The notes beneath the pieces were generated by a model that worked only from the letters and a program-made list of their open reading frames with translations, was not told the DNA's origin and searched no databases. This document shows positions 33,814 to 42,654 of a DNA stretch of 64,000 nucleotides, one piece after another. The stretch is from Bacteroidia bacterium (GTDB taxonomy: Bacteria > Bacteroidota > Bacteroidia > Cytophagales > Cyclobacteriaceae), in NCBI GenBank assembly GCA_030425425.1, contig JAUIAO010000002.1, positions 124,001 through 188,000 on the forward strand, in the 5' to 3' direction. A program made the translations under genes and the position numbers. Positions within the stretch are counted from its first letter, which is position 1; every line of letters begins with the position of its first letter.

Positions 33814-36492
33814 TTATTCGTCCTGAAGGCATTCTACAGGATTGATCATGGAGGCTTTTAAGGTTTGATATCCTATTGTAAAAACCGTAATCGTCATTGC
33901 TACGAGGGCTGGCAATAATATGAACCAGATTGAAATATTAACATGGTAAACAAAGTCATTTAGCCAGCCTGACATGAAATAATACGCGATAGGTATAGAA
34001 GCCACAAAAGCGATGCCCACAAGTATTAAAAATTGTTCGGCGATGATCATGGCAATACTTCCAGCAGATGCACCCAGTACTTTTCGCACCCCTATTTCTT
34101 TATATCTGGTACTGATGATGAATCCCACCATGCCAATCAAACCCAGGCAACCAATAAAAATAGCCATCATAGTAAAAGCAGTTATCATGGTGCTTAGTCT
34201 TTCTTCAGCTTGGTATTGCTCTGCAAATATTTCATCTAAAAATCTATACTGCGGAGAACTTTCCATATCGAATTGAGCCCAGGTCGATTCGATATGTTCC
34301 AATACTGATGAAATATCTTTTGTATCTACCTGCAGACATATTTTTCTTGTTTTCCAATCATCTTTGAGAATGATCATTGGAGTGATTTCACTATGTAATG
34401 ACTCGAAATGAAAATCTTCAGTGACGCCAAGGATCCTTCCTGCCCGTAATTGCTGATCATTATAGTTGCCATAGCTAAGTTTTTTGCCAACAATATCTCG
34501 TGGATTACTAAAACCCAGAGCCTCAGCGGCAGTTCTATTGATGAGGTAATAGCCAACCGAATCTTGAGACATATTCATATTTTTTGAGAAATTTTCTCCA
34601 GCTATAAGTGGGATCTCAAATGTGCTGAGAAAGTCTTCATCCGCCAGAATAAAAGGTAGTCGAAAGTTGACTTGTTCTGCACTGTCATTTCTGAAAAAGG
34701 AAGCTCCCCAGCTATCTGCCAGTCGTCCTGTAGGAACTCTGGAGGCATATGTGGCTTTATTGATGTCTGGATGCTGAAGCAATTCGTATTTGAATACCTC
34801 CAGATTCTGGATTTTATTACTCATCCAGAGGTGAACGATCTGATCTTTCTGGTAACCGGGATCAGAGTTATTGATAAATTGCATCTGACCTTTGATCACA
34901 GCAAGAGTGAAGATCAATCCAATAGTTACGGCGTACTGAAAAGTCACCAACCAATATCGAAAATTCCATTTGTTACTTCTGATGGCTGATTCTCCTTTTA
35001 AAGCTTGAAGAAGATGAATTTTAGCCATAAATGTGGCCGGATATAAACCTGCCATCAGCGTTACAGCGAGCATCAGGATAATCAGACCCGCAAATAGATC
35101 CACATTTTGTATGAAATCCAATGAAAGGGTCTTGTCCATGAAATCATTGAGATAGGGAAGGGCAAGCCAAGCAAGAATTATTGCCAGTGGAAAAGCAACA
35201 AAGTTAATGATGAAGGATTCAGTCAGAAACTGATGGATGAGTGATATTTTCCTTGCGCCAACTACTTTTCGAACGCCAATTTCTTTCATTCTTCTGGAAA
35301 ACTGAGAAGTGGCCAGATTCATATAATTAATACAAGCAACTAGTAGCAATAATATTCCTACTATGCTAAAAATATAGATCTGCTCAATACTGCCATTGCT
35401 CTCTATTTCTCCTTCCAGATTGCTGTGGAGATGTATGCTTGTAAGCGGTTGTAGCTCAAAATCATAACCATCTTTGGCGGGCAGACCATTGCTGGTCTTT
35501 CCTACATATTTATCGAAGAATTCATCTTTTCTGTCTTCGATTATTTCAGGGTTAGTGCCAGGCTGCAATCTCAGGTAAGTCAGCCAGTTGTAGTTTCCGG
35601 TGACATTGTTCATGGCGTTTTTACCAAATAATTGCTCAACGAACTGGATAGGGGCCAGATATTCGAAATGAAAATGCTGTTGCTCTGGCATGTCATGCAT
35701 CACCCCTGTAACCTGAAAAGGGGCTTCCATACCGTCTCTGGATAATTCTATGGATTTTCCAAGAATATCCTTTGATTGCCAGTCGCTACCAAATAATCTT
35801 ACTGCACTGGACTCTGTAAGTACAAGCGATTTCACCTCATCAAATGCTGATTCTGGATTGCCAATGATAAAAGGAAAAGTGAAAGTATCAAACACATCCT
35901 CATCTGCGAAAACGACCATTTCACCTGGAAAAACCCTCTCACCAATTCTCAAATCAGGAAATGCCCAGGGGAAAAACCTTACGGCATGTGTTACTTCGGG
36001 ATAGTCTGACTTGAACCTCTGAGCATGACCTGCTGAGGCAAAAGCCCATTGACGGGAAAGTGAGCCGTCCTGATCAAAGTTTTTGACGGTAAGTCTATAA
36101 ACATCTTCTGCGTGCAGGTGGTGTTGGTCATAGGAGATTTCATCTTTCACAAAAAGAGCAATCAATAAGAATGCGGCGATTCCAACAGTGAGACCTAAAA
36201 CATTGATGAGTGTGCTGGATTTGTATTTGGTGAGATTTCTAAATCCGATTTTTAAATAATTTCTAAACATGGTGGTATCGTGTATAAGATGAATGAATGG
36301 TTGGAAGTGTTTGATAAGATTAGGTCTGAGCAGTTTCAAAACCTCGAGAAAATACCAGATTCGAGCCTTTAGAGTTGATGCTGGGGCCTTCATAGCAAAT
36401 TCTTCTTCCAAGTCGCCCTGTATGTCTTCCAGATATTCTTCTCTGCAGAATGTCTCTAGTATTCGATTGGCAAATTTCGGAGGAGCAATCAT
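33814..36492 (-). CDS. MacB/FtsX-type ABC transporter permease with N-terminal prefix domain
   Basis: An 892-residue membrane protein. The first 70 or so residues (ILETFCREEYLEDIQGDLEE) form the permease prefix domain seen in Bacteroidota next to PadR regulators. Two FtsX-like units follow: a helix, a large periplasmic MacB-like domain (about residues 110-370), three helices, a second helix-periplasmic-domain-three-helix unit, and the ending NPVECLQDE. No ATPase gene is adjacent, so it uses one encoded elsewhere. Its ATG shares one base with the padR stop (TGATG). It may export lipids, peptides or lipoproteins, or sense envelope stress. Confidence 0.85.
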   Translation of the reverse strand: MIAPPKFANRILETFCREEYLEDIQGDLEEEFAMKAPASTLKARIWYFLEVLKLLRPNLIKHFQPFIHLIHDTTMFRNYLKIGFRNLTKYKSSTLINVLGLTVGIAAFLLIALFVKDEISYDQHHLHAEDVYRLTVKNFDQDGSLSRQWAFASAGHAQRFKSDYPEVTHAVRFFPWAFPDLRIGERVFPGEMVVFADEDVFDTFTFPFIIGNPESAFDEVKSLVLTESSAVRLFGSDWQSKDILGKSIELSRDGMEAPFQVTGVMHDMPEQQHFHFEYLAPIQFVEQLFGKNAMNNVTGNYNWLTYLRLQPGTNPEIIEDRKDEFFDKYVGKTSNGLPAKDGYDFELQPLTSIHLHSNLEGEIESNGSIEQIYIFSIVGILLLLVACINYMNLATSQFSRRMKEIGVRKVVGARKISLIHQFLTESFIINFVAFPLAIILAWLALPYLNDFMDKTLSLDFIQNVDLFAGLIILMLAVTLMAGLYPATFMAKIHLLQALKGESAIRSNKWNFRYWLVTFQYAVTIGLIFTLAVIKGQMQFINNSDPGYQKDQIVHLWMSNKIQNLEVFKYELLQHPDINKATYASRVPTGRLADSWGASFFRNDSAEQVNFRLPFILADEDFLSTFEIPLIAGENFSKNMNMSQDSVGYYLINRTAAEALGFSNPRDIVGKKLSYGNYNDQQLRAGRILGVTEDFHFESLHSEITPMIILKDDWKTRKICLQVDTKDISSVLEHIESTWAQFDMESSPQYRFLDEIFAEQYQAEERLSTMITAFTMMAIFIGCLGLIGMVGFIISTRYKEIGVRKVLGASAGSIAMIIAEQFLILVGIAFVASIPIAYYFMSGWLNDFVYHVNISIWFILLPALVAMTITVFTIGYQTLKASMINPVECLQDE

Positions 36493-36824
36493 CAGATCAT
36501 TTTCAAAACAAAATCAGGGATAGCATCCCATAGTTGGTTTCGAGTATCCCTCGCATATGCCAGTGCCTTTTTTCCCAGATCAGTGATGTTAAAATATCGC
36601 TTTCTTTTTCCACCTCTTACTGAAGAAGCTTCTCCAAGGTTTGAAATCAAGAAACCCTTGCTTTCCATTCTCCTTAGGGCGGATTGCAGCGCACCTACAC
36701 TCACACTTCTCTTTAGACGCTCTTCTATTTCCTGCTTGATGCTCACCCCATAGGCTTCATCATTCAGGATTGCCACAGTGAGTAGTACGATTTCTTCAAA
36801 TTCGCCAAGCTGAAAGTCTTTCAT
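36492..36824 (-). CDS. PadR-family transcriptional regulator
   Basis: A 110-residue winged-helix regulator beginning MKDFQLGEFEEIVLLTVAIL. The frame is open to 36899, but the upstream residues are not PadR-like, so ATG 36824 is chosen. Features: AYGVSIKQEIEERL, VGALQSALRRMESKGFL and KRKRYFNITDLGKKAL. It is directly coupled to the permease gene by a one-base stop-start overlap, so it probably controls that gene and senses something linked to its transport. Confidence 0.9.
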   Translation of the reverse strand: MKDFQLGEFEEIVLLTVAILNDEAYGVSIKQEIEERLKRSVSVGALQSALRRMESKGFLISNLGEASSVRGGKRKRYFNITDLGKKALAYARDTRNQLWDAIPDFVLKMI

Positions 36825-37037
36825 GGATATATTTCCTATTCGTAAATAAAATATTAAATTCCTAAACGTAGTTTTAATTGTCGGGTTGCGAAATCTCAAT
36901 TTTTTCGAACAACACCTTGTTGAATTTGTCGTTTGTATAGAGGTTATAAATTGTTTCGCTATTCACCAGATCGCAGTTAATCAACTCGCACATGTTTTTC
37001 TTTGACTCAGATTCAACTTCTTACAGATATGAGCTTA

Positions 37038-37068
37038 TTGGTTAATTCAACTCTAGTTGATAGCTTTA
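37038..37068 (+). promoter_or_regulatory. Promoter with an internal dyad before the beta-barrel gene
   Basis: TTG at 37038-37040 and TAGCTTTA at 37061-37068 are spaced by 20 bases, close to the Bacteroidota -33/-7 arrangement. The dyad TCAACT-CT-AGTTGA (37047-37060) lies exactly in the spacer, the normal place for a repressor. The 18 bases at 37045-37062 are identical to 20308-20325 before rnfC. Confidence 0.5.
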
Positions 37069-37087
37069 AATCAAAAATGAAATCGAA

Positions 37088-37696
37088 ATGAAAAAAATAC
37101 TATTAACCCTTTCAATGACTTTACTGGTGATGGTTGGATTCAGCCAGGCTAAAGTAGAACTTGGAATTAAAGGAGGACTCAATCTTGCCAATATTGATAC
37201 CAAGAACGCAATGGCGACATACAACTCGCGTACCGGGTATCATGCCGGACTGTACGCGATAGCCAAGGTAGCTAGTTTCGGAATTCAACCTGAGATTCTG
37301 TATTCTGTGAGAGGAACTGAGCTATCGACTACTATCGGTACTGCCAAACAGGATTTTAAGCAGGATTTTGTTTACCTGGATATTCCTATTATGCTGAAGC
37401 TCTACACCGTTGCAGGATTAAACCTTCAGGCTGGTCCTCAGTTTGGAGTATTAATGTCAGTGGATGGAAAAATTTCTGATGGGGCAGGTGGTACCACTAC
37501 CATTTCAAAGGATAGTTATAAAAATGCGGATACCAGTATTGCTTTGGGAGCTGGTTGGGATGCTCCTTTCGGACTAAACCTTACAGCCAGATATGTGATT
37601 GGATTGAGTGATATCAATGATGGTGGAGGTTCAGAAGCAAAAAACAGAACCTTCCAGGTTGCTGCGGGAATTAAGCTTTTCAGAGCTGGTAAATAA
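37088..37696 (+). CDS. Outer-membrane beta-barrel protein (PorT/porin-like family)
   Basis: A 202-residue protein with a signal peptide (MKKILLTLSMTLLVMVGFSQ) and eight or so amphipathic strands: GIKGGLNLANID, GYHAGLYAIAKV, IQPEILYSV, LDIPIMLKLY and GLNLQAGPQFGVLM. This is the common OMP beta-barrel domain family of Bacteroidota, often highly expressed and stress-regulated. It is a single gene with its own promoter and terminator. The ligand or role is unknown. Confidence 0.8.
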   Translation: MKKILLTLSMTLLVMVGFSQAKVELGIKGGLNLANIDTKNAMATYNSRTGYHAGLYAIAKVASFGIQPEILYSVRGTELSTTIGTAKQDFKQDFVYLDIPIMLKLYTVAGLNLQAGPQFGVLMSVDGKISDGAGGTTTISKDSYKNADTSIALGAGWDAPFGLNLTARYVIGLSDINDGGGSEAKNRTFQVAAGIKLFRAGK

Positions 37697-37718
37697 CCCT
37701 TCCATATTGACTAATTTA

Positions 37719-37753
37719 AAAAGTCAGGGAGTGTGATCTTCCTGACTTTTTTT
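37719..37753 (+). terminator. Intrinsic terminator
   Basis: AAAAGTCAGG (37719-37728) pairs exactly with CCTGACTTTT (37741-37750), and the T run continues to 37753. It lies 23 bases after the beta-barrel gene stop. Confidence 0.85.
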
Positions 37754-37914
37754 GTGCTCTGAAGTTGACCCCTCCTCCCAACGATAAATCGAAGCCCCCC
37801 CTTAATAAGGGTGGTTCGGCGTACCGAAGGATGCGTGGAGTTAAAATTTTAGAGTGAAAAGCAATCTACTTAAGTTACTTTTGGCGCCTTAGAATTTAGG
37901 TTTATTCGCCAGTA

Positions 37915-38331
37915 TTAGCAGAATTCTTTGAAGACTTCTACCATGTGATTAGCAATCATCTGGGCTGATCTTCCTTCTATGTGGTGTCTTTCTACAAAGT
38001 GCACCAATTCACCGTTCTTGAACAATGCCACTGATGGAGATGAAGGAGGAAACGGAAGAGTATATTCTCTTGCCTTGGCAGTTGCTTCCTGATCTACTCC
38101 GGCGAATACCGTGGTAAGGTGATCAGGTTTTTTGTCGCTGTAGTTTACAGCGGCAATCACACCTGGTCTTGCAGTGCCGGCGGCACACCCACATACAGAG
38201 TTGATTACCATTAAGGTGGTTCCTTCATGATCTTTTAAGTGATTATCTACAGCATCAGCTGTTTTTAGTTCTTCAAAGCCTTGCTGAGACAGCTCAGCTC
38301 TCATAGGGGCTACTAGATGTTCTGGATACAT
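37915..38331 (-). CDS. Bacilliredoxin (BrxA/BrxB, YphP family)
   Basis: A 138-residue thioredoxin-fold protein with the active-site motif VNSVCGCAAG, a CGC type that defines the bacilliredoxins, and VALFKNGELVHFVERHHIEG. In Firmicutes these remove bacillithiol from modified proteins; Bacteroidota also make bacillithiol in several lineages. It follows the suf genes on the same strand, 112 bases behind the DUF59 gene, so a role in protecting or repairing cluster-assembly thiols is plausible. Confidence 0.88.
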   Translation of the reverse strand: MYPEHLVAPMRAELSQQGFEELKTADAVDNHLKDHEGTTLMVINSVCGCAAGTARPGVIAAVNYSDKKPDHLTTVFAGVDQEATAKAREYTLPFPPSSPSVALFKNGELVHFVERHHIEGRSAQMIANHMVEVFKEFC

Positions 38332-38443
38332 ATTTCTATTGTTTAAATCTCAAAAATCAAATTTCAAATAACAATTATTTATTGTTTATCCTCTATTTCT
38401 TATACGAGGAGAATTTTTCGATATTATGACTTTATGCTTTCAT

Positions 38444-38785
38444 TTACATGAAGCCCAATTCCAGTTTTGCAGACTCAGACATCATTTCTGTAGTGTATGG
38501 AGGATCGAAAGTAACCTCTACTGTCACATCATTAATTTCCTCAATGGCTTTTACCATTCGTTCAATGTCTCCCGGAATTTCTTCTGCAGAAGGGCATGCG
38601 GGAGAGGTCAGAGTCATCAGGATGTGTACATTATTCACTGGGAAAATATTGATTTCATATATCAATCCTAGCTCAAATACATCCACAGGAATCTCCGGAT
38701 CATACACTTCTTTGATTGCCCTAATGATGTCTTCTCTCAAGTCATCATCGCCACCAGAGATGGGAATATTATGAATTTCTTCCAT
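38444..38785 (-). CDS. DUF59/MIP18-family iron-sulfur assembly factor (SufT-like)
   Basis: A 113-residue protein with PEIPVDVFELGLIYEI and the conserved cysteine in SPACPSAEEIPGDI, both diagnostic of the DUF59/SufT family involved in maturation of [4Fe-4S] proteins. It lies five bases after sufE within the suf operon, as in many Bacteroidota and Gram-positive bacteria. Confidence 0.9.
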   Translation of the reverse strand: MEEIHNIPISGGDDDLREDIIRAIKEVYDPEIPVDVFELGLIYEINIFPVNNVHILMTLTSPACPSAEEIPGDIERMVKAIEEINDVTVEVTFDPPYTTEMMSESAKLELGFM

Positions 38786-38790
38786 GCCTA

Positions 38791-39225
38791 TTAATTCGAT
38801 TCAGTTTTAGTACTTAATGCTAGAGCGTATAATTTCATTTGCTTGATCATTGCTGCAAATCCATTAGAGCGTTGAGTGCCGATGAATCGGTTCATTCCGA
38901 TTTTAGAAGGAAAACTGACTTCTGATTTCAAAATGGTTTCTGGAGATTCTCCGGAAAACGTTCTGACTAATAAGCTCACAAGCCCTTTAGTAATCGCTGT
39001 ATTGCTGTCAGCGGTGAACATTACCAGACCATCATTCAGATTGGCATCCAGCCAAACTTTACTCTGACATCCTTTTACGATGTGCTCATCATCTTTTTTC
39101 TCTTCTGAGATCATTGGGAGCTGATCTCCCAATTCCATGATGTAGTTTATGGCCATTTCCATGTCTCCTTCCAACATGGCAAATTCGTCTATTATTTCTT
39201 GCTCTTTTTCAGCTATTGAACTCAT
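38791..39225 (-). CDS. sufE: SufE sulfur-transfer protein
   Basis: A 144-residue sulfur acceptor that takes persulfide sulfur from SufS. It has the active cysteine in VKGCQSKVWL and the usual FPSKIGMNRFIGTQRSNGF-type ending region. Its ATG overlaps the sufS stop by four bases, which shows coupled translation with the desulfurase. Confidence 0.93.
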   Translation of the reverse strand: MSSIAEKEQEIIDEFAMLEGDMEMAINYIMELGDQLPMISEEKKDDEHIVKGCQSKVWLDANLNDGLVMFTADSNTAITKGLVSLLVRTFSGESPETILKSEVSFPSKIGMNRFIGTQRSNGFAAMIKQMKLYALALSTKTESN

Positions 39226-40460
39226 TTTCTAAACTTCGCTACTATACTTTTTAGTGCTTCTGCAAATACTTCTATTTCTTCCACGGTATTGTAAACCGCA
39301 AAAGAAGCCCGAACAGTTCCTTCTATACCAAATTGATCCATCAAAGGTTGCGTACAATGATGGCCTGTTCTCACAGCAATGCCTTTCGCATCTAGCCACA
39401 TACCCAAGTCAAAAGGGTGGATACCATCAATCAGGAAAGAAATCACACTGGTTTTATTTGCTGCCGTTCCAATTGGTTGAAAACCATCTATATCGAATAG
39501 TAATTCTTTGCCCTTGGCCAAAAGCAGCATTTCCTGATCATGTAACAAATCAAAGCCTATAGTTTCCATAAATTCAATAGCTGTCTTCCATGCCACCACA
39601 TCAGCGATGTTTGGTGTACCAGCTTCAAATTTGTACGGGATATCATTGTAGGTAGTCTTCTCAAAGGATACTTCCCTGATCATTTCACCACCACCTTGAT
39701 AGGGATCCATAGATTCAAGTAATTCTCTTTTTCCATACAATGCACCAACTCCGGTAGGACCGTACATTTTGTGACCAGACAAGGCCATAAAATCACAGCC
39801 TAACTCTTGAACATCCAAATTATAATGCGGAGCTGCCTGAGCCGAATCAATTAAAACTTTTGCTCCTACGGTATGTGCATCATCAATAATGTCTTTTACC
39901 GGATTAATTGTGCCCAGCGCATTACTGATATAAACTACCGAAACGAACTTAGTCTTTTCCGAAAGAAGGGACCTAAATGCCACCATATCCAGTTCACCAT
40001 TCTCCAAAACAGGAATTACCTTTAATCTAGCTCCTGTTTGCTCACAAACCATCTGCCACGGAACGATATTGGAATGGTGCTCCATTCCTGATATCAGGAT
40101 CTCATCTCCAGCTTTCAAGAATTTTCTTCCGTATGACTGTGCAACGAGGTTGATACTCTCTGTGGTTCCTTTGGTTATAATGATTTCTTCGGCTTCCGGG
40201 GCATTCAGAAATCGCTGCAATGCTTTTCTTGTCTCTTCGAAACCCGCAGTTGCACGCTCTGCAAGCGTATGGATTCCCCGATGAATATTGGCATTGTCTT
40301 TTTGATAATAGTTAGTCAGCGCTTCAATAACCGAGGAAGGAGTCTGAGAAGTAGCCGCATTGTCAAAATAGATCAATGGTTTGCCATTGACCTTCTGATC
40401 CAAAACCGGAAATTGCTTCCTGATTTCTGCAATTGACATTATGCCAGCAACTTCGTTCAT
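39222..40460 (-). CDS. sufS: SufS cysteine desulfurase
   Basis: A 412-residue PLP enzyme that removes sulfur from cysteine. It has YFDNAATSQTP, the cofactor lysine in LSGHKMYGPTGVGALYGK, and the catalytic cysteine in RTGHHCTQP. The N-terminus has an alternative ATG eight codons in (MSIAEIRKQFPVLD); that start is equally likely. It is separated from sufD by one base. Confidence 0.94.
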   Translation of the reverse strand: MNEVAGIMSIAEIRKQFPVLDQKVNGKPLIYFDNAATSQTPSSVIEALTNYYQKDNANIHRGIHTLAERATAGFEETRKALQRFLNAPEAEEIIITKGTTESINLVAQSYGRKFLKAGDEILISGMEHHSNIVPWQMVCEQTGARLKVIPVLENGELDMVAFRSLLSEKTKFVSVVYISNALGTINPVKDIIDDAHTVGAKVLIDSAQAAPHYNLDVQELGCDFMALSGHKMYGPTGVGALYGKRELLESMDPYQGGGEMIREVSFEKTTYNDIPYKFEAGTPNIADVVAWKTAIEFMETIGFDLLHDQEMLLLAKGKELLFDIDGFQPIGTAANKTSVISFLIDGIHPFDLGMWLDAKGIAVRTGHHCTQPLMDQFGIEGTVRASFAVYNTVEEIEVFAEALKSIVAKFRK

Positions 40461-40461
40461 A

Positions 40462-41772
40462 TTAGTAATGGAGTTTATTTAAAATGATTCCTTCGATTTC
40501 TTCTTTTACTTGCTCATTTTTCACTTCTTCCAATGTCTCATTGGCGAAAGCATTAAGCATTAGGGCTTTTGCACTTTTCTTGTCAATTCCTCTTGCTCTC
40601 AGGTAGAAAATTGCCTCTTCATCAAGCTGACCCGTGGTACATCCATGTGAGCATTTTACATCATCTGCCCAAATCTCCAGCTGAGGTTTGGTGTTGACAA
40701 TCGCTGTATCTGAGAGCACAATGTTATTATTGGACTGAAACGCATTGGTTTTCTGAGCATCAGGTCTTACGTATATCTTACCATTAAACACACCTCTGGA
40801 ATTCTCGTCCATGATGCCTTTGTACAACTCATTGCTGTAGCAATTAGGAACCATATGATCAACAGATGTATTGTTGTCAACATGTGATTTTCCAGCGATC
40901 TGATAAAGCCCATTCATATGCGCTTCAGAATTTTCACCGCCAATATTGATGTGAATATTATTTCTGATGACCGCACCGCTAATTGAGTAAGTGTTGGTAT
41001 AAAATCTTGAATCCTTATCTTGATTCGCATAAATGCCATCAATGGTGTATTCATTTGAAGCGAATTGCTGAAGCTTGGTAAATCTAACTTCCGCGTTTGC
41101 CGCAACGGATGCTTCTAAAATGCTCAGCGCCAGTACATTCTGACTTCCTTTAGAGAAAGTCTTTTCATAAATATTAGCTCTGGAACCTTGTTCGCCAATA
41201 ATAAGAATTCGAGGGAAATTGATGGTCTGTCCACTTTCACTATCCACAAAATGATATACGAACGTATCGATAGCATCCTTGTTTTTATTCACTTTGATGA
41301 ATAATCCGTTGTTGAAAAAGGCAAGATTCAGAGCTGCAAAAGCATCTTTTTCTATACTTCTTGTTTTTCCCATCAAATTTTTGATCTCTGCGTTTTGGTC
41401 AAAACTTTCATCATCAATTGTCTTGATCTCAAGATCATCGGTACTCCTGATTTCAGAATAGTCGCTTACATATTCACCATTGATAAACACCAGGTGGTTG
41501 GCCTTATCATCTTGATAAAACTCTTCTTTGCAAGCATCTTTCGTCCAGCCCGCCGCTTGATTAGATACCGAGAAATCGAAATTTTTGTTAATCAGACGCT
41601 GAACAGGAGTGTATTTGTAAGCTTCACTCTTCAGTTTTGGTATGCCCAAATCGCTGAAAGACTTTATTGCGTTTTTTCTGACCTGAGTAAGCGCACTGTC
41701 TAAGTGAACAGATTCTTTACTCCAGTTGTCAAACATTTCTGTCAGTTTATTTTCAATTGTAATGTCGCTCAT
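40462..41772 (-). CDS. sufD: SufD scaffold protein
   Basis: A 436-residue beta-helix scaffold partner of SufB and SufC. The frame is open to 41844, but MSDITIENKLTEMFDNW at 41772 matches the family start and avoids overlap with sufC. It shows VDHMVPNCYSNELYKGIMDE and the late KCSHGCTTGQLDEEAIFYLR. The spacing to sufC is ten bases. Confidence 0.93.
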   Translation of the reverse strand: MSDITIENKLTEMFDNWSKESVHLDSALTQVRKNAIKSFSDLGIPKLKSEAYKYTPVQRLINKNFDFSVSNQAAGWTKDACKEEFYQDDKANHLVFINGEYVSDYSEIRSTDDLEIKTIDDESFDQNAEIKNLMGKTRSIEKDAFAALNLAFFNNGLFIKVNKNKDAIDTFVYHFVDSESGQTINFPRILIIGEQGSRANIYEKTFSKGSQNVLALSILEASVAANAEVRFTKLQQFASNEYTIDGIYANQDKDSRFYTNTYSISGAVIRNNIHINIGGENSEAHMNGLYQIAGKSHVDNNTSVDHMVPNCYSNELYKGIMDENSRGVFNGKIYVRPDAQKTNAFQSNNNIVLSDTAIVNTKPQLEIWADDVKCSHGCTTGQLDEEAIFYLRARGIDKKSAKALMLNAFANETLEEVKNEQVKEEIEGIILNKLHY

Positions 41773-41782
41773 ACATTTTGAA

Positions 41783-42538
41783 TTAAGCTGTTGCCAATTC
41801 TTCTTTGATCCAGTCGTATCCTTTCTCCTCCAGCTCAAGTGCAAGTTCTTTGGTGCCGGATTTTACGATTTTTCCTTTGTACAATACATGTACAAAATCA
41901 GGAACGATATAATCCAGCAGCCTCTGATAGTGAGTAACGACTATAGTTGCGTTGCTATCAGACTTTAGTTTATTCACTCCATCTGCTACGATTCTCAAAG
42001 CGTCAATATCCAAACCAGAGTCGGTTTCATCCAGAATAGAAAGCTTCGGCTCTAACATAGCCATTTGGAATATTTCGTTTCTTTTTTTCTCTCCTCCAGA
42101 AAATCCCTCATTCAATGCTCTACTGAGCAAAGCCTGATCAATGTCAACGAGCTTCATTTTGGCCTTCATTTCTTTCAGGAAAGAAACTGCATCCAAAGCA
42201 TCCAATCCACGTGCTTCTCGCACCTGATTCACGGCAGTTTTCAGAAAGTTTGTCGTAGAAACTCCCGGAATCTCCACCGGATATTGGAATGCAAGAAAAA
42301 TACCTTCTCTTGCTCTTTCTTCTGGAGCTAACTCAAGAAGATCTTTATCGATGTAATCCACTGACCCTGCGGTCACTTCATATTCTTCTCTACCTGCTAA
42401 AACAGATGCGAGCGTGCTTTTCCCAGAACCATTTGGTCCCATAATGGCGTGAACTTCGCCAGGTTTTATTTCAAGATTGATTCCTTTCAGAATGTCTTTG
42501 CCTTCTATGGAGGCATGAAGGTTATTTATTTTTAGCAT
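41783..42538 (-). CDS. sufC: SufC ATPase
   Basis: A 251-residue ABC-type ATPase that drives the SufBCD scaffold. Walker A is GPNGSGKSTLASVLAG, the ABC signature is FSGGEKKRNEIFQMAML, and Walker B is LSILDETDSGLD, all in SufC-specific form. The start at 42538 (MLKINNLHASIEG) is preferred over ATG 42553. About 115 bases separate it from sufB; that gap holds only degenerate C-rich sequence. Confidence 0.95.
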   Translation of the reverse strand: MLKINNLHASIEGKDILKGINLEIKPGEVHAIMGPNGSGKSTLASVLAGREEYEVTAGSVDYIDKDLLELAPEERAREGIFLAFQYPVEIPGVSTTNFLKTAVNQVREARGLDALDAVSFLKEMKAKMKLVDIDQALLSRALNEGFSGGEKKRNEIFQMAMLEPKLSILDETDSGLDIDALRIVADGVNKLKSDSNATIVVTHYQRLLDYIVPDFVHVLYKGKIVKSGTKELALELEEKGYDWIKEELATA

Positions 42539-42654
42539 TGCTTTTATGTTCAATGTTTCTTATCTCTGAATTATTCAATTTTTTGACCCCCTCTGCTTGT
42601 GGCATCACTTGCCGTCTGCCTCCCTATATAAAAGAGAGCATGAGGGATGGTTCA

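Noticed and set aside
42554-42654. C-rich intergenic segments resembling each other (also near 37.8 and 32.2 kb) as mobile repeats
   Set aside because: They share only short C-rich or G-rich words and small hairpins; no consistent repeat unit could be defined.
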